Below are positions 35,612-46,678 of a DNA stretch of 64,000 nucleotides, piece after piece (positions within the stretch are counted from its first letter, which is position 1; each line of letters begins with the position of its first letter). Made by a program: the position numbers and the translations under genes. The stretch is from SZAS-79 sp964599095 (GTDB lineage: Bacteria > Pseudomonadota > Gammaproteobacteria > Burkholderiales > SG8-39). The stretch spans positions 1 through 64,000 of the forward strand of contig CAZREB010000011.1 in the NCBI GenBank assembly GCA_964599095.1, given 5' to 3'. The notes below the pieces were generated by a model that had not been told where the DNA came from, ran no database searches, and was given only the letters and a program-made list of their open reading frames with translations.

Positions 35612-36045
35612 CTTGTCCCGCGACCGCGCCGGCCGCTGCGCCTTTGCTCGGCGAGCAGCCTGCGGCAGCGCTTCTCGAACAGCCCGATCTCGGAGAGCTG
35701 CGCCTCGATGTCGATGCGCTGCTGCTCGAGTTGCCGCTTGTGCGCTTCGAGCACGGCGAGGAATTTCTCCAGTTGAGGGCGTTCGTCCCGGCCGGTGTCG
35801 TACATGTCGACGATCTCGCGGATCTCCGACAGCGTCAGGCCCAGGCGCTTGCCGCGCAGAGTGAGCTTGAGCCGCGTCCGGTCGCGCAGCGAGTAGATGC
35901 GACGCTGGCCCTGGCGGGCGGGCGAGAGCAGGCCCTCGGCTTCGTAAAAGCGGATCGCGCGCGGCGTGACGTCGAATTCGCGCGCGAGGTCGCTGATCGA
36001 GTAGGCGGTGCGTTCGGCCTTGTCGTCCGGGGCAGGGCTGGCCAT
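35608..36045 (-). CDS. liuR: MerR-family regulator of leucine/isovalerate degradation (LiuR)
   Basis: This 145-residue MerR protein has the winged helix YSISDLAREFDVTPRAIRFY, then EAEGLLSPARQGQRRIYSLR, and a long coiled-coil helix (about residues 85-130) for dimerisation. There is no metal-binding cysteine cluster, consistent with an organic effector. It lies directly upstream of the liu operon, and its stop overlaps the liu promoter. LiuR in other proteobacteria represses liu genes; that role is inferred here from context and the operator. Confidence 0.9.
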   Translation of the reverse strand: MASPAPDDKAERTAYSISDLAREFDVTPRAIRFYEAEGLLSPARQGQRRIYSLRDRTRLKLTLRGKRLGLTLSEIREIVDMYDTGRDERPQLEKFLAVLEAHKRQLEQQRIDIEAQLSEIGLFEKRCRRLLAEQRRSGRRGRGTS

Positions 36046-36189
36046 GAGTTTCGAGACTTCGATTGCCGGGATGCTGCGGCGCGGCGATAATCGTCGCAGT
36101 ACCGTTCCGCCCGGGCCGCGAGTGGTCAGGTGCCCATTTTAGCCGACCGCGCCGCCCCGAGTTCTACCCGACCCACCGACAGGCACCGG

Positions 36190-37239
36190 ATGCCCGCTCC
36201 GCTCCAGTTTCCTTTTGCCGACCCGCCCGCGGCCGGTTCGACCACCGAAGTCGCGCCCGGCGTGCGCTGGCTGCGCATGGCGCTTCCGTTTGCGCTCGAC
36301 CACATCAACTTGTGGCTGCTCGACGACGAAAAGGACGGCGTGCCGGGATTCACGATCATCGATTGCGGGCTTTCGAACGACGCCACGCGGGCGAACTGGG
36401 ACAAGGTGTTTGCAGCGCATCTCGGCGGCCGGCCGGTTCACCGGCTGATCGTCACGCATTACCACCCGGACCATGCCGGGAATGCGGGCTGGCTGGTCGA
36501 GCGCTTCGGCTGCCCTTTGTGGATGACGCAGGGCGAGTACCTGACCGCCCATGCCGTAATGGACAACGCAGCAGGCTATTCGCCCGAGGCCGCCGTCGTC
36601 CTCTACAAGGCCAACGGCATGGATACCTCGCATGACGAGGGGTTGGCCAAGCGCGGTCACTTCTATCGCAAGAGCGTACTACCGCTGCCAAACCGGTACC
36701 GGCGGATCCTGGGCAACGAGACGCTGACGATAGCCGGACACAAGTGGCAGGTGATCGTCGGAAACGGCCACGCGCCAGAGCACGCCTCGCTCTTCTGCGC
36801 GGACCTCGGCGTGTGCATTTCCGGCGACATGCTGCTGCCGAAGATTTCAACCAACGTCAGCGTCTGGTCGGTCGACCCGGACGGAGATCCGCTCGGGCAG
36901 TTTCTTGCCTCCATCCGCGACTATCTCGATCTCCCGGCCGATACGCTGATCCTGCCATCCCACGGGCTGCCGTTCCGCGGCGCGCACGCGCGCGTGGACG
37001 CGCTCGCGCGGCACCACGCCGACCGGCTTGCCGAACTCGAGCACGCGCTCGCCACCGCCCGAGGCCCGCTCGCAGCATTCGACGTCCTCGAAGTGCTGTT
37101 TCGCAGGAAGCTGGACACCCACCAGACGACCTTTGCCATGGGGGAGGCGATCGCGCACTTGCACTACCTCCTCTATGCCGGCCGCGTTTCGCGCAAGGTT
37201 GGCGCCGATGGCGTCGTCCGCTATGCTCCGGCCGCATAA
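36190..37239 (+). CDS. MBL-fold metallohydrolase
   Basis: This 349-residue metallo-beta-lactamase-fold protein has the metal motif THYHPDHAGN (HxHxDH variant) near residue 92, the later His in GNGHAPEHASLFCADLG, the Asp in ISGDMLLP and LILPSHGLPF. A C-terminal region of about 60 residues is beyond the core domain. I chose the ATG at 36190; a GTG at 36130 is in frame. It is divergent from liuR (144 nt between starts, no clear motif seen). Substrate unknown; glyoxalase II-like or thioesterase activity is possible. Confidence 0.85.
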   Translation: MPAPLQFPFADPPAAGSTTEVAPGVRWLRMALPFALDHINLWLLDDEKDGVPGFTIIDCGLSNDATRANWDKVFAAHLGGRPVHRLIVTHYHPDHAGNAGWLVERFGCPLWMTQGEYLTAHAVMDNAAGYSPEAAVVLYKANGMDTSHDEGLAKRGHFYRKSVLPLPNRYRRILGNETLTIAGHKWQVIVGNGHAPEHASLFCADLGVCISGDMLLPKISTNVSVWSVDPDGDPLGQFLASIRDYLDLPADTLILPSHGLPFRGAHARVDALARHHADRLAELEHALATARGPLAAFDVLEVLFRRKLDTHQTTFAMGEAIAHLHYLLYAGRVSRKVGADGVVRYAPAA

Positions 37240-37311
37240 GCGGTTCACGTAGCCGCGGGGGCAGGACACCGCGGCAAACAAGGCGGCAGCGCGCCGCCCG
37301 GAGGAGACGAC

Positions 37312-39090
37312 ATGGAAGCCAAGCCCACGGCGGACGCGGCAGAACTCGCGCGCCTCTATGCAGGGGTCGCCGAGCGCGCAGGCAAGCTGCTGGCCGATTT
37401 CGCCGGCCGGCATCCCGGGGATGTCTCGCTTGCCGTGAGCGACGAACTCGGCATCGCCAAGGCTTTCATGGACCTCTACGCGAGGATGCTGAACGACCCG
37501 TACGCGCTTGCCGCCTTTTCGATGAACATGGCGTTCGATTACATGAAGCTGTGGCAATCGAGTTGGATGCGGATGTTCGGCGGCGAGGCGCAGCCGGTGG
37601 CGGCGCCGGCCAAGGGCGACGGGCGCTTCAAGGCCGAGGACTGGCAGTCGAGCTTCGTGTTCGATTTCATCAAGCAGTCCTACCTGATCACGTCGCGCCA
37701 TGTGCAGGACGCGGTTGCCGGCGTCGACGACCTGCCCGAGGAGTCACGCAAGAAAGTCGCTTTCTTCACGCGCCAGTACCTGGATGCGCTTGCTCCGTCC
37801 AATTTCGCGCTGACCAACCCGCAGGTCCTGCGGGAGACCATGACGTCGGGCGGCCAGAACCTCGTCAAAGGCCTGGACAACCTGCTTGCCGATATCGAAA
37901 AGGGCGGTATCAGCATGACCGACGAGCGTGCGTTCAAGCTCGGCAAGAATGTCGCGACGACCCCGGGCAAGGTGGTGTTCCAGAACGACCTGATGCAGCT
38001 GATCCAGTACGAGCCGGCCACGACGGAAGTCACGCGCACGCCCTTGGTGATCATCCCGCCGTGGATCAACAAGTACTACATCCTCGACCTTCGTCCGGGC
38101 AACTCCTTCATCAAGTGGGCGGTGGACCAGGGGCACACAGTCTTCGTGATCTCCTGGGTGAACCCGGACAGGAAGCTCGCGACCAAGGGGTTCGACGACT
38201 ACATGAAGGAAGGCCCGCTCGCCGCGCTCGACGCGGTCGAGAAGGCGACCGGCGAGCGCAAGGTGAATTTCATCGGCTACTGTCTGGGCGGGACGCTGCT
38301 CGGCTGCGTGCTGGCGTGGTTGGCCGCGCGCGGCGAGGATCGTGTTCGAGCCGCGACGTTCTTCGTCGCATTGCTCGATTTCTCCCAGCCCGGCGAGCTG
38401 GGCGTGTTCATCGACGAGGGCCAGGTCCGTAACCTGGAGCGCAAGATGAGCGAGCGCGGTTACCTCGAGGGTGCGGAGATGGCGACCACGTTCAACCTGC
38501 TGCGCGCCAACGACCTCGTGTGGTCCTTCGTCATCAACAACTACCTGATGGGCAAGGACCCGTTTCCGTTCGACCTCCTGTACTGGAACTCCGACTCGAC
38601 GCGCATGCCGGCAAAGATGCACAGCTTCTACCTGCGCAACATGTACATGAAGAACCTTCTCGGCGTGCCGGGCGGGATCGAGCTTGCCGGCGAGAAGATC
38701 GACCTGTCCAGGGTCGAGGTGCCGGCCTATTTCATTTCCACGGCGGAGGACCACATCGCGCCGTGGAAGACCACTTATCGCGGTGCCCGGTACCTCGGCG
38801 GCACGGTGCGCTTCGTTCTCGGCGGCTCAGGGCATATTGCAGGCATCGTCAATCCCCCCGCTGCGCAGAAGTACCACCACTGGACAAACGATTCCCTGCC
38901 GGACACTGCCGAGCAGTGGTTCGGCGCCGCGAAGCAGGTGCCGGGTTCGTGGTGGCCTGACTGGCAGGCGTGGATGGACAGGCAGAACGGGCCGGACAAG
39001 GTGCCGGCGCGCAGGCCCGGCGAAGGCCTCCAGGTGATCGAGGATGCACCGGGCAGCTACGCAATGCTGCGCCTGAGTTCGCGCAAGTAG
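37312..39090 (+). CDS. phaC: Class I poly(3-hydroxyalkanoate) synthase
   Basis: This 592-residue enzyme polymerises 3-hydroxyacyl-CoA. The lipase-like box FIGYCLGGTLLG holds nucleophile Cys324, with Asp480 (STAEDHIAPW) and His508 (GSGHIAGIVNPP) completing the triad. The N-terminal helical region and the PNAL-like SNFALTNPQVL are typical of class I. GGAGGAGAC precedes the ATG at 37312. No phaA, phaB, phaP or phaR sits beside it. Its last 34 nt overlap the opposite-strand BtuF-like gene. Confidence 0.95.
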   Translation: MEAKPTADAAELARLYAGVAERAGKLLADFAGRHPGDVSLAVSDELGIAKAFMDLYARMLNDPYALAAFSMNMAFDYMKLWQSSWMRMFGGEAQPVAAPAKGDGRFKAEDWQSSFVFDFIKQSYLITSRHVQDAVAGVDDLPEESRKKVAFFTRQYLDALAPSNFALTNPQVLRETMTSGGQNLVKGLDNLLADIEKGGISMTDERAFKLGKNVATTPGKVVFQNDLMQLIQYEPATTEVTRTPLVIIPPWINKYYILDLRPGNSFIKWAVDQGHTVFVISWVNPDRKLATKGFDDYMKEGPLAALDAVEKATGERKVNFIGYCLGGTLLGCVLAWLAARGEDRVRAATFFVALLDFSQPGELGVFIDEGQVRNLERKMSERGYLEGAEMATTFNLLRANDLVWSFVINNYLMGKDPFPFDLLYWNSDSTRMPAKMHSFYLRNMYMKNLLGVPGGIELAGEKIDLSRVEVPAYFISTAEDHIAPWKTTYRGARYLGGTVRFVLGGSGHIAGIVNPPAAQKYHHWTNDSLPDTAEQWFGAAKQVPGSWWPDWQAWMDRQNGPDKVPARRPGEGLQVIEDAPGSYAMLRLSSRK

Positions 39091-39869
39091 GCCAGGCCCT
39101 CGATCGCGCGGCTGCCGTACCAGGACGTCATTTCGCCGTCGATCAACCGCACCGTCTTTCCGGCGAGGATGGCGAGCGCAGAGAGCTCCGCGACATGCCT
39201 CGCGCGGAACATGAAAGGCTCGGTCGACAGCAGAACGATCTCGGCGGCCGCGACCCACGCATCTTCCAGCTTCAGCTGCGGGTAACGCGATCCGGCATCC
39301 AGCGGCAGGGTCTGGAGGCCGGCCAGCGCAAGGGTCCGCGAGACGTAGGTGTCGCGCGATACGGTCATCCACGGGTCCTTCCAGATCAGGTACAGCACCT
39401 TCCGGGGTGCGTGACTCTCGGCGGCCAGCGCGTCATGGGCGGCCTGGAACCTGGCGCAAAGTTCTTCGGCTTCGGCTTCACGCCCGAAGACTCCGCCGAT
39501 CAAGCGGTACAACGCCAGGTTGTCGAGCGGCCCCAGCGGGTGCGTGACGACCAGGTTCGGAACGAACCCGGCCAGCTCGTCGGCCGCCGCCTTTTCGTTC
39601 TCATCGATGTTCAGGATCACGTGGGTGGGCGCGAGCGCCCGGATCCTTTCCAGATCGATCGTCTTTGTGCCGCCGACTTTGGGCAATTTGCGAACCATCG
39701 CGGCCGGGTGAACGCAAAAGCCGGTGCGCCCTACGAGGGCTTGCGCGAGGCCGAGGTCGCAAACCAATTCGGTGATCGAGGGCACGAGCGACACGATCCG
39801 CACCGGGCCGCAGGCCGGCTGATGCACCGTGCCGGCAGCATCGACGAGGCCGACCGACGTCCTTTGCAT
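39057..39869 (-). CDS. BtuF-like helical-backbone metal receptor (cobalamin-binding protein)
   Basis: This 270-residue protein belongs to the PF01497 clade of vitamin B12 and siderophore binding proteins: VRIVSLVPSITELVCDLGLA, VVTHPLGPLDNLALYRLIGG and YLIWKDPWMTVSRDTYVSRT. These are shared with BtuF-type cobalamin binders. No signal peptide is visible from either candidate ATG (39869, or 39905 adding 12 residues), so periplasmic location is uncertain. The nearest btuCD-like genes are not in the window. A cobalamin riboswitch and BtuB lie about 9 kb away. Confidence 0.78.
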   Translation of the reverse strand: MQRTSVGLVDAAGTVHQPACGPVRIVSLVPSITELVCDLGLAQALVGRTGFCVHPAAMVRKLPKVGGTKTIDLERIRALAPTHVILNIDENEKAAADELAGFVPNLVVTHPLGPLDNLALYRLIGGVFGREAEAEELCARFQAAHDALAAESHAPRKVLYLIWKDPWMTVSRDTYVSRTLALAGLQTLPLDAGSRYPQLKLEDAWVAAAEIVLLSTEPFMFRARHVAELSALAILAGKTVRLIDGEMTSWYGSRAIEGLAYLRELRRSIA

Positions 39870-39943
39870 GGGCGGGTCGCGGGGTCCGTCGAGCGCGTGG
39901 GCCATCGACCTGTAACAGGCGCCTGCAGCGGGCGCGTGCAGTG

Positions 39944-40588
39944 CTATTTCTTTGCCTGGGTCTTGCGCAGCATTTGGATCAACTGGTCGGTCGTCGCAAG
40001 CATGCCGGCCTGCGAACCGCCCTGCTCGGCGCTGACCGTGTACCTGCCCTGCACAGCGAGCATCGGTACGCCTTCGAGTTGGTAGGTGCCCGAAAGTTGT
40101 GCCGCACGCTTGACCTTGGCCTGGACACCAAACGATTTGTAGGTCTCGTCGAATTTCTTGCGATCGATGCCGTGCTTCTTGAGCCATTCGGTCATCGCAG
40201 GCTCGCTGCGAATGTCGAGCCTGTCCTTGTGGATCGCGTCGAAGAACGGCCTGTGGACCTTGTCGAGCACGCCCAGCGCCTCGAACGTGTAGTACATCCC
40301 GGCGTCCACTGCCCAGCTGTCCGACAGGACGGCGGGAATCCGGCGGAACTGCACGTCTGCGGGCAGCTTCCTTACCCAGGGTTCGAGGAAAGGCTCGAGG
40401 TTGTAGCAGTGCGGGCACCGATACCAGAAGAACTCGACCACCTCGATCTTGCCTTTGGATTCGACCGGCTGGGCGGCCTTGAGCTCGGAATAATCGGCAC
40501 CGGCCCTTGGCTGCGCTTGCGCGATCGGGGCGAACAGCGTGAACGCGGCGGACAGCAGGGCAACGGCGAAGGCGGTCGGTCGATTCAT
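39944..40588 (-). CDS. dsbA: Thiol:disulfide interchange protein DsbA
   Basis: This periplasmic oxidase forms disulfide bonds (214 residues). It has a signal peptide ending APIAQAQ near residue 26, the redox site Cys58-Pro-His-Cys61 in FFWYRCPHCYN and the cis-Pro loop LEGVPMLAVQG. The fold also has the helical insert (WVRKLPADVQFRRIPAVLSD). It lies 15 nt downstream of the SPOR protein gene, in the arrangement typical of betaproteobacteria. Confidence 0.95.
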   Translation of the reverse strand: MNRPTAFAVALLSAAFTLFAPIAQAQPRAGADYSELKAAQPVESKGKIEVVEFFWYRCPHCYNLEPFLEPWVRKLPADVQFRRIPAVLSDSWAVDAGMYYTFEALGVLDKVHRPFFDAIHKDRLDIRSEPAMTEWLKKHGIDRKKFDETYKSFGVQAKVKRAAQLSGTYQLEGVPMLAVQGRYTVSAEQGGSQAGMLATTDQLIQMLRKTQAKK

Positions 40589-40603
40589 TCTTGCTCCTGG
40601 ATG

Positions 40604-41224
40604 TCAATTGGTCCGGGCGGGGGCCGCAGGATCCTTGATCTTGACCAGACTGACATCGATTCCGTTCGTCGCCATGGTCGAGCGCATCTTGTTGATCTCG
40701 TCGATCTTGGTGTACGGCCCCATCCTTACGCGATACCAGGTGCCCTTGTCGGGCAGGTTGACCGGTTCGACCGACGCTTCGAATCCGAGGATGGCCAGCT
40801 GCGCCTTGCGGTTGTCCGCATCGGCCGGGTTCTGGAACGAGCCCGCCTGCAGGAAGTAGATGTCCTTGCTCGCGGTGTCGGGCTTTGCCTTGGCGGCGGC
40901 CTTGAGGTCCTTGTCGGAGACCGGCTCTTCGCTTCCCGGCAGGATCTTGTAGAAATCGAACTTGGGCTTGTCCGGGGCCGGAGGCGGTGCCTTGCTCGAA
41001 GGCATCCCCGCGATTTCGGCCGGCTTGCCCGCATCGGCCGGTTTCTCGGGCGCGGGCTTCTTGGTCATGAACGGGATCGGCGTCTTGTTGAGGTAGAACG
41101 CGATGCCCAGGGCGGAGGCGAGGCCGATGATCAGGCCGACGAACACGCCGAGCAGGAAGCCGCCGCCCGACTTGCCCTTGGAGACGCCCTGGTTTGCATT
41201 CGACGAGCGGGACGGCTTGGCCAT
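40604..41224 (-). CDS. SPOR-domain (FtsN-like) membrane protein
   Basis: This 206-residue bitopic protein has a basic cytoplasmic N-terminus (MAKPSRSSNANQGVSKGKSG), one transmembrane segment (FLLGVFVGLIIGLASALGIA), a Pro/Ala/Lys-rich linker and a C-terminal SPOR domain (IYFLQAGSFQNPADADNRKA, then WYRVRMGPYTKIDEI). SPOR domains bind denuded septal glycan, so an FtsN-like cell division role is likely. The ATG at 41224 is chosen for the MAKPS start. It lies 5 nt downstream of argS. Confidence 0.88.
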   Translation of the reverse strand: MAKPSRSSNANQGVSKGKSGGGFLLGVFVGLIIGLASALGIAFYLNKTPIPFMTKKPAPEKPADAGKPAEIAGMPSSKAPPPAPDKPKFDFYKILPGSEEPVSDKDLKAAAKAKPDTASKDIYFLQAGSFQNPADADNRKAQLAILGFEASVEPVNLPDKGTWYRVRMGPYTKIDEINKMRSTMATNGIDVSLVKIKDPAAPARTN

Positions 41225-41229
41225 TCGGG

Positions 41230-42981
41230 CTACATCCTTTCCGGGGCGCCGACACCGAGCAACGCGAGGCCACTGGCAAGCACTTGGCGGGTCGCGGCGC
41301 ACAGGGCAAGGCGCGCTTTTGCAAGCGATGCATCCTCGACCAGGATGCGTTCCGAATTATAGTAGCTGTGGAAATCCGCAGCGAGGTCGCGCAGGTAGAA
41401 AGCCACCGAGTGAGGCGCGAGTTCGCGCGCCGCGGCCCCCACAGTCTCCGGAAACTCGGCGAGGCGTTGCATCAACGCCAATTCGCGCACGCTGGTCAGC
41501 AACCCGGTCGAGGCGCCCGCAAGGTCCTGCGCTCGCGCAGACGAATCGGCGCCACCCTGTGCAAAAACGCTGCACACGCGCGCGTGCGCATATTGCACGT
41601 AATAGACCGGATTGTCGTTCGACTGGCTCTTGGCGAGATCGAGATCGAAATCCAGGTGCTGGTCCGACTTTCGCAATACGTAGAAGAACCTCGCTGCGTC
41701 ATTGCCGACCTCGGTGCGCAAATCGCGGAGCGTGACGAAATCGCCCGAGCGCTTGCCCATCGCGACCTTTTCGCCCTGCCGGTAGAGCACGGCAAACTGG
41801 ACCAGCGCGATCGTCAGGCGCTCCGCATCCAGGCCGAGCGCGGCAAGCGCGCCCTTCACCCGCGGAATGTAACCGTGGTGGTCGGCGCCCCACACGTCGA
41901 GCAACCGGTCGAATCCGCGCTCGAACTTGTTCCTGTGGTAAGCGATATCGGAGGCGAAATAGGTGAACTGGCCGTTCTCGCGCCGCACGACGCGGTCCTT
42001 CTCGTCGCCGAACGCGGTCGACCTGAACCACAACGCGCCGTCCTTCTCGTGCAGGTGCCCGCGCTCTCCGAGCATCGCCACCGCCCGCTCGATTTCGCCG
42101 CCGTCGAACAGCGATTGCTCGGAAAACCAGCGGTCGTAGGAGACGCCGAATTCGGCGAGGTCATCCTTCTGATCTGCGAGCATCGCCTCCAGTGCGAAGC
42201 GGTGCACTACGCGCCAATCGGCACCGAGCAGGGACTTCGCAGCGGCGATCAACGCGTCGAGCGCCTGGTCCGGGTCTGCACCCGGTGCGGCCACAGGAAG
42301 AGCGCTCACATCGCGCCGCAATCCTTCCCGGTGGGCGTCGGCCAGTGCCCGCCCGATCGAACGGACGTAGTCGGCGCGATAACCATCTTCCGGGAACTGC
42401 ACTTTCTCGCCCTGTGTCTCGAGGTAACGCAGCCAGACCGATGTGGCCAGGATGTCCATTTGCCGGCCGGCGTCGTTGATGTAGAACTCCCGCTGGACCT
42501 CGTCGCCGGCGAAAGCGAGCAGATTCGCGACACTTGCGCCATAGGCTGCGCCGCGGCCGTGGCCGACGTGGAGCGGGCCGGTAGGATTGGCGGAGACGAA
42601 TTCCACCTGCACCTTGCGGCCGGTGGGTGCGCCGCGCCCGAAGGCCGCACCTTCGGAAAGGATGCGCGCGACGACGGCCTGCTTGGTCTTTGCCGAAAGA
42701 CGCAAATTGATGAAACCGGCCCCGGCGATCTCGATCGCGTCGATGTAGCCCTGCGCAAAGGCGGGCTGCCCCTTGAGCGCGACGACCAGGCGCTCGGCGA
42801 ACTGGCGCGGATTGGTCTTCAGCTTCTTCGCGAGCTGCATCGCGACGTTGCAGGCGAGGTCGCCGTGGTCGGCCTGCTTGGGGCGCTCGAGCAGGATGGC
42901 CGCGCCGGCCGCGTCCGGAGCGACCTCTTCAAGCGCGCTGCGAAACAGCCCCGCAATATGGGATTTGATGTCGAACTGCAT
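41230..42981 (-). CDS. argS: Arginyl-tRNA synthetase
   Basis: This class I synthetase charges tRNA-Arg (583 residues). It has the HIGH-type motif in ANPTGPLHVGHGRGAAYG near residue 130, MGKRSGDFVTL at the KMSKS position and the C-terminal anticodon-binding end RQVLASGLALLGVGAPERM. The N-terminal Add1 domain is present. The start lies 62 nt from the priA stop. The SPOR gene follows after 5 nt. Confidence 0.96.
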   Translation of the reverse strand: MQFDIKSHIAGLFRSALEEVAPDAAGAAILLERPKQADHGDLACNVAMQLAKKLKTNPRQFAERLVVALKGQPAFAQGYIDAIEIAGAGFINLRLSAKTKQAVVARILSEGAAFGRGAPTGRKVQVEFVSANPTGPLHVGHGRGAAYGASVANLLAFAGDEVQREFYINDAGRQMDILATSVWLRYLETQGEKVQFPEDGYRADYVRSIGRALADAHREGLRRDVSALPVAAPGADPDQALDALIAAAKSLLGADWRVVHRFALEAMLADQKDDLAEFGVSYDRWFSEQSLFDGGEIERAVAMLGERGHLHEKDGALWFRSTAFGDEKDRVVRRENGQFTYFASDIAYHRNKFERGFDRLLDVWGADHHGYIPRVKGALAALGLDAERLTIALVQFAVLYRQGEKVAMGKRSGDFVTLRDLRTEVGNDAARFFYVLRKSDQHLDFDLDLAKSQSNDNPVYYVQYAHARVCSVFAQGGADSSARAQDLAGASTGLLTSVRELALMQRLAEFPETVGAAARELAPHSVAFYLRDLAADFHSYYNSERILVEDASLAKARLALCAATRQVLASGLALLGVGAPERM

Positions 42982-43043
42982 AGGGGGCGCGCATTATATA
43001 CCGCGGTGCAGCGAGCCCCGGCCGTGCGGCCAATGGCGCTGCC

Positions 43044-45215
<2,172 letters not shown>

Positions 45216-45592
45216 CCGCCCTCTGGGGCGATTTTCTGGCCCATGAGAAAAAGCCTAACCACCAATCGTTTAACGGTATGACTTGAATTGAAGACTCGCG
45301 AACTTACCCGTAACCGTTCACGCAAAAGGCCTATTCCTCGCAATCCCGGTTTCTTGTGGATAAGTTTGTGGGTAACACAGGCGCGATCCGGCGGCTCAGC
45401 TAACTATGGCGGCGAATTCCTGACCACTCAGTCAGGCGGAATTTTTTTTCCTTAATGAATACAGTGCGTTGAGAACTTCTGCATAGAGAGCGCCCTGGAA
45501 AGCCCCATTTTGCGCGGGAGAGCGGATGTTTGTGCATAAGTCAACCCCCGTGACCAAGAAATTCTTTCCTGGCGCTTGGTTCGCCGGGATGC
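45216..45592. other. 377 bp intergenic region between hemE and priA with DnaA-box-like sequences
   Basis: Both flanking genes are on the minus strand. The gap is more AT-rich than the window by eye. It contains TTATCCACA (minus strand, 45355-45363), TTACCCACA (45367-45375, one mismatch) and TTATGCACA (45531-45539); the first and third fit the TTATNCACA DnaA consensus. A plus-strand terminator-like hairpin sits at 45414-45449. No open reading frame is convincing. In several betaproteobacteria this gene block is near the origin, from memory. Confidence 0.5.
45414..45449 (+). terminator. Terminator-like hairpin without an evident plus-strand gene
   Basis: CCTGAC and GTCAGG pair around a 6-nt loop (45419-45436), extended by AATT/AATT across a short bulge, then eight consecutive T residues at 45442-45449. 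The T tract is on the plus strand, while both neighbouring genes are on the minus strand, so it cannot end hemE. An unrecognised plus-strand RNA in this gap is one explanation. Confidence 0.45.
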
Positions 45593-46669
45593 TCAGGACC
45601 CGCCAGCCAGGCGAAGTTTCATGCTGTAAGTGTGCACTTCATCCGCCAGCGCCGCGACGCTTTCGGGCGGGGTGAATTGCGAGATCCCATGGCCGAGGTT
45701 GAATACATGACCGGCTCCGGTCCCGAATGCGTCGAGTACGCGTCTGGCCTCGTCGCGCACCGTCTGCGCCGGTGCGAAAAGGACGCTCGGATCGAGGTTC
45801 CCTTGCAGCGCGACCCTTGAACCGACTCGAGCGCGGGCCTCCCGAAGATCCGTGCTCCAGTCGATCCCTAACGCATCGCAGCCGCTCACGGCCATGGCCT
45901 CGAGCCAGTGACCGCCGCCCTTGGTAAAAAGGATGCAGGGCACCTTTCGGCCTTCGTGTTGCCTGGTCAGGCCGGCGATGACCCTGCGTGAGTATTCGAG
46001 GGAGAATTCTGCATAACCCGCGGTCGTGAGGTTGCCGCCCCAGGTATCGAAGATCATCACGGCCTGCGCGCCGGCTTCGATCTGGGCGTTCAGGTAAAGC
46101 GTCACCGCGCGCGCATTGACCTCGAGGATGCGATGCAGGAGGTCCGGTCGGCCATAGAGCATGGACTTCAAGTTGCGGAAATCGTCGCTGCCGCCCCCTT
46201 CGACCATGTAGCACGCCAGCGTGTACGGGCTGCCGGAAAAACCGATCAGGGGCACCCGCCCGGACAGCGCCTTGCGGATCTCTCTTACCGCGTCGGTGAC
46301 ATAACGCAACTCGCCGCCCGGATCCGGAACAGGGAGCGCGCGTATCGCCGCCTCGTCACGCAGGGGCCGCTCGAATCTCGGCCCTTCGCCCTCCGCGAAA
46401 TACAAGCCCAGACCCATTGCGTCCGGGACCGTCAGGATGTCGGAAAAAAGGATCGCCGCGTCCAGCGGAAACCGGTCCAGCGGTTGCAGGGTGACTTCGG
46501 TCGCGAAGGCCGGGTTCTTCGCCAAGGCCAGGAAGCTGCCGGCTCTAGCGCGTGTCGCGTTGTACTCGGGCAGGTAGCGTCCCGCCTGGCGCATCAGCCA
46601 GATCGGCGTGTAGTCGGTCGGCTGGCGCGCGAGCGCGCGCAGGAAAGTGTCATTTGCGAGCGGCTGCAT
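45593..46669 (-). CDS. hemE: Uroporphyrinogen decarboxylase
   Basis: This heme-pathway enzyme converts uroporphyrinogen III to coproporphyrinogen III (358 residues). The signature PIWLMRQAGRYLPEYNATRA is near the N-terminus, with SDILTVPDAMGLGLYFAEGE and FDTWGGNLTTAGYAEFSLEY carrying the active-site Asp and Tyr residues. The C-terminal FNLGHGISQFTPPESVAALA is typical. It lies 9 nt downstream of the EVE protein gene. Confidence 0.97.
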   Translation of the reverse strand: MQPLANDTFLRALARQPTDYTPIWLMRQAGRYLPEYNATRARAGSFLALAKNPAFATEVTLQPLDRFPLDAAILFSDILTVPDAMGLGLYFAEGEGPRFERPLRDEAAIRALPVPDPGGELRYVTDAVREIRKALSGRVPLIGFSGSPYTLACYMVEGGGSDDFRNLKSMLYGRPDLLHRILEVNARAVTLYLNAQIEAGAQAVMIFDTWGGNLTTAGYAEFSLEYSRRVIAGLTRQHEGRKVPCILFTKGGGHWLEAMAVSGCDALGIDWSTDLREARARVGSRVALQGNLDPSVLFAPAQTVRDEARRVLDAFGTGAGHVFNLGHGISQFTPPESVAALADEVHTYSMKLRLAGGS

Positions 46670-46678
46670 GGGGTTTGC

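Noticed and set aside
36046..36189. Second LiuR-type palindrome in the liuR-MBL gap
   Set aside because: No ACGTTTAC/GTAAACGT core is present in this stretch, so autoregulation through a second site is not supported.
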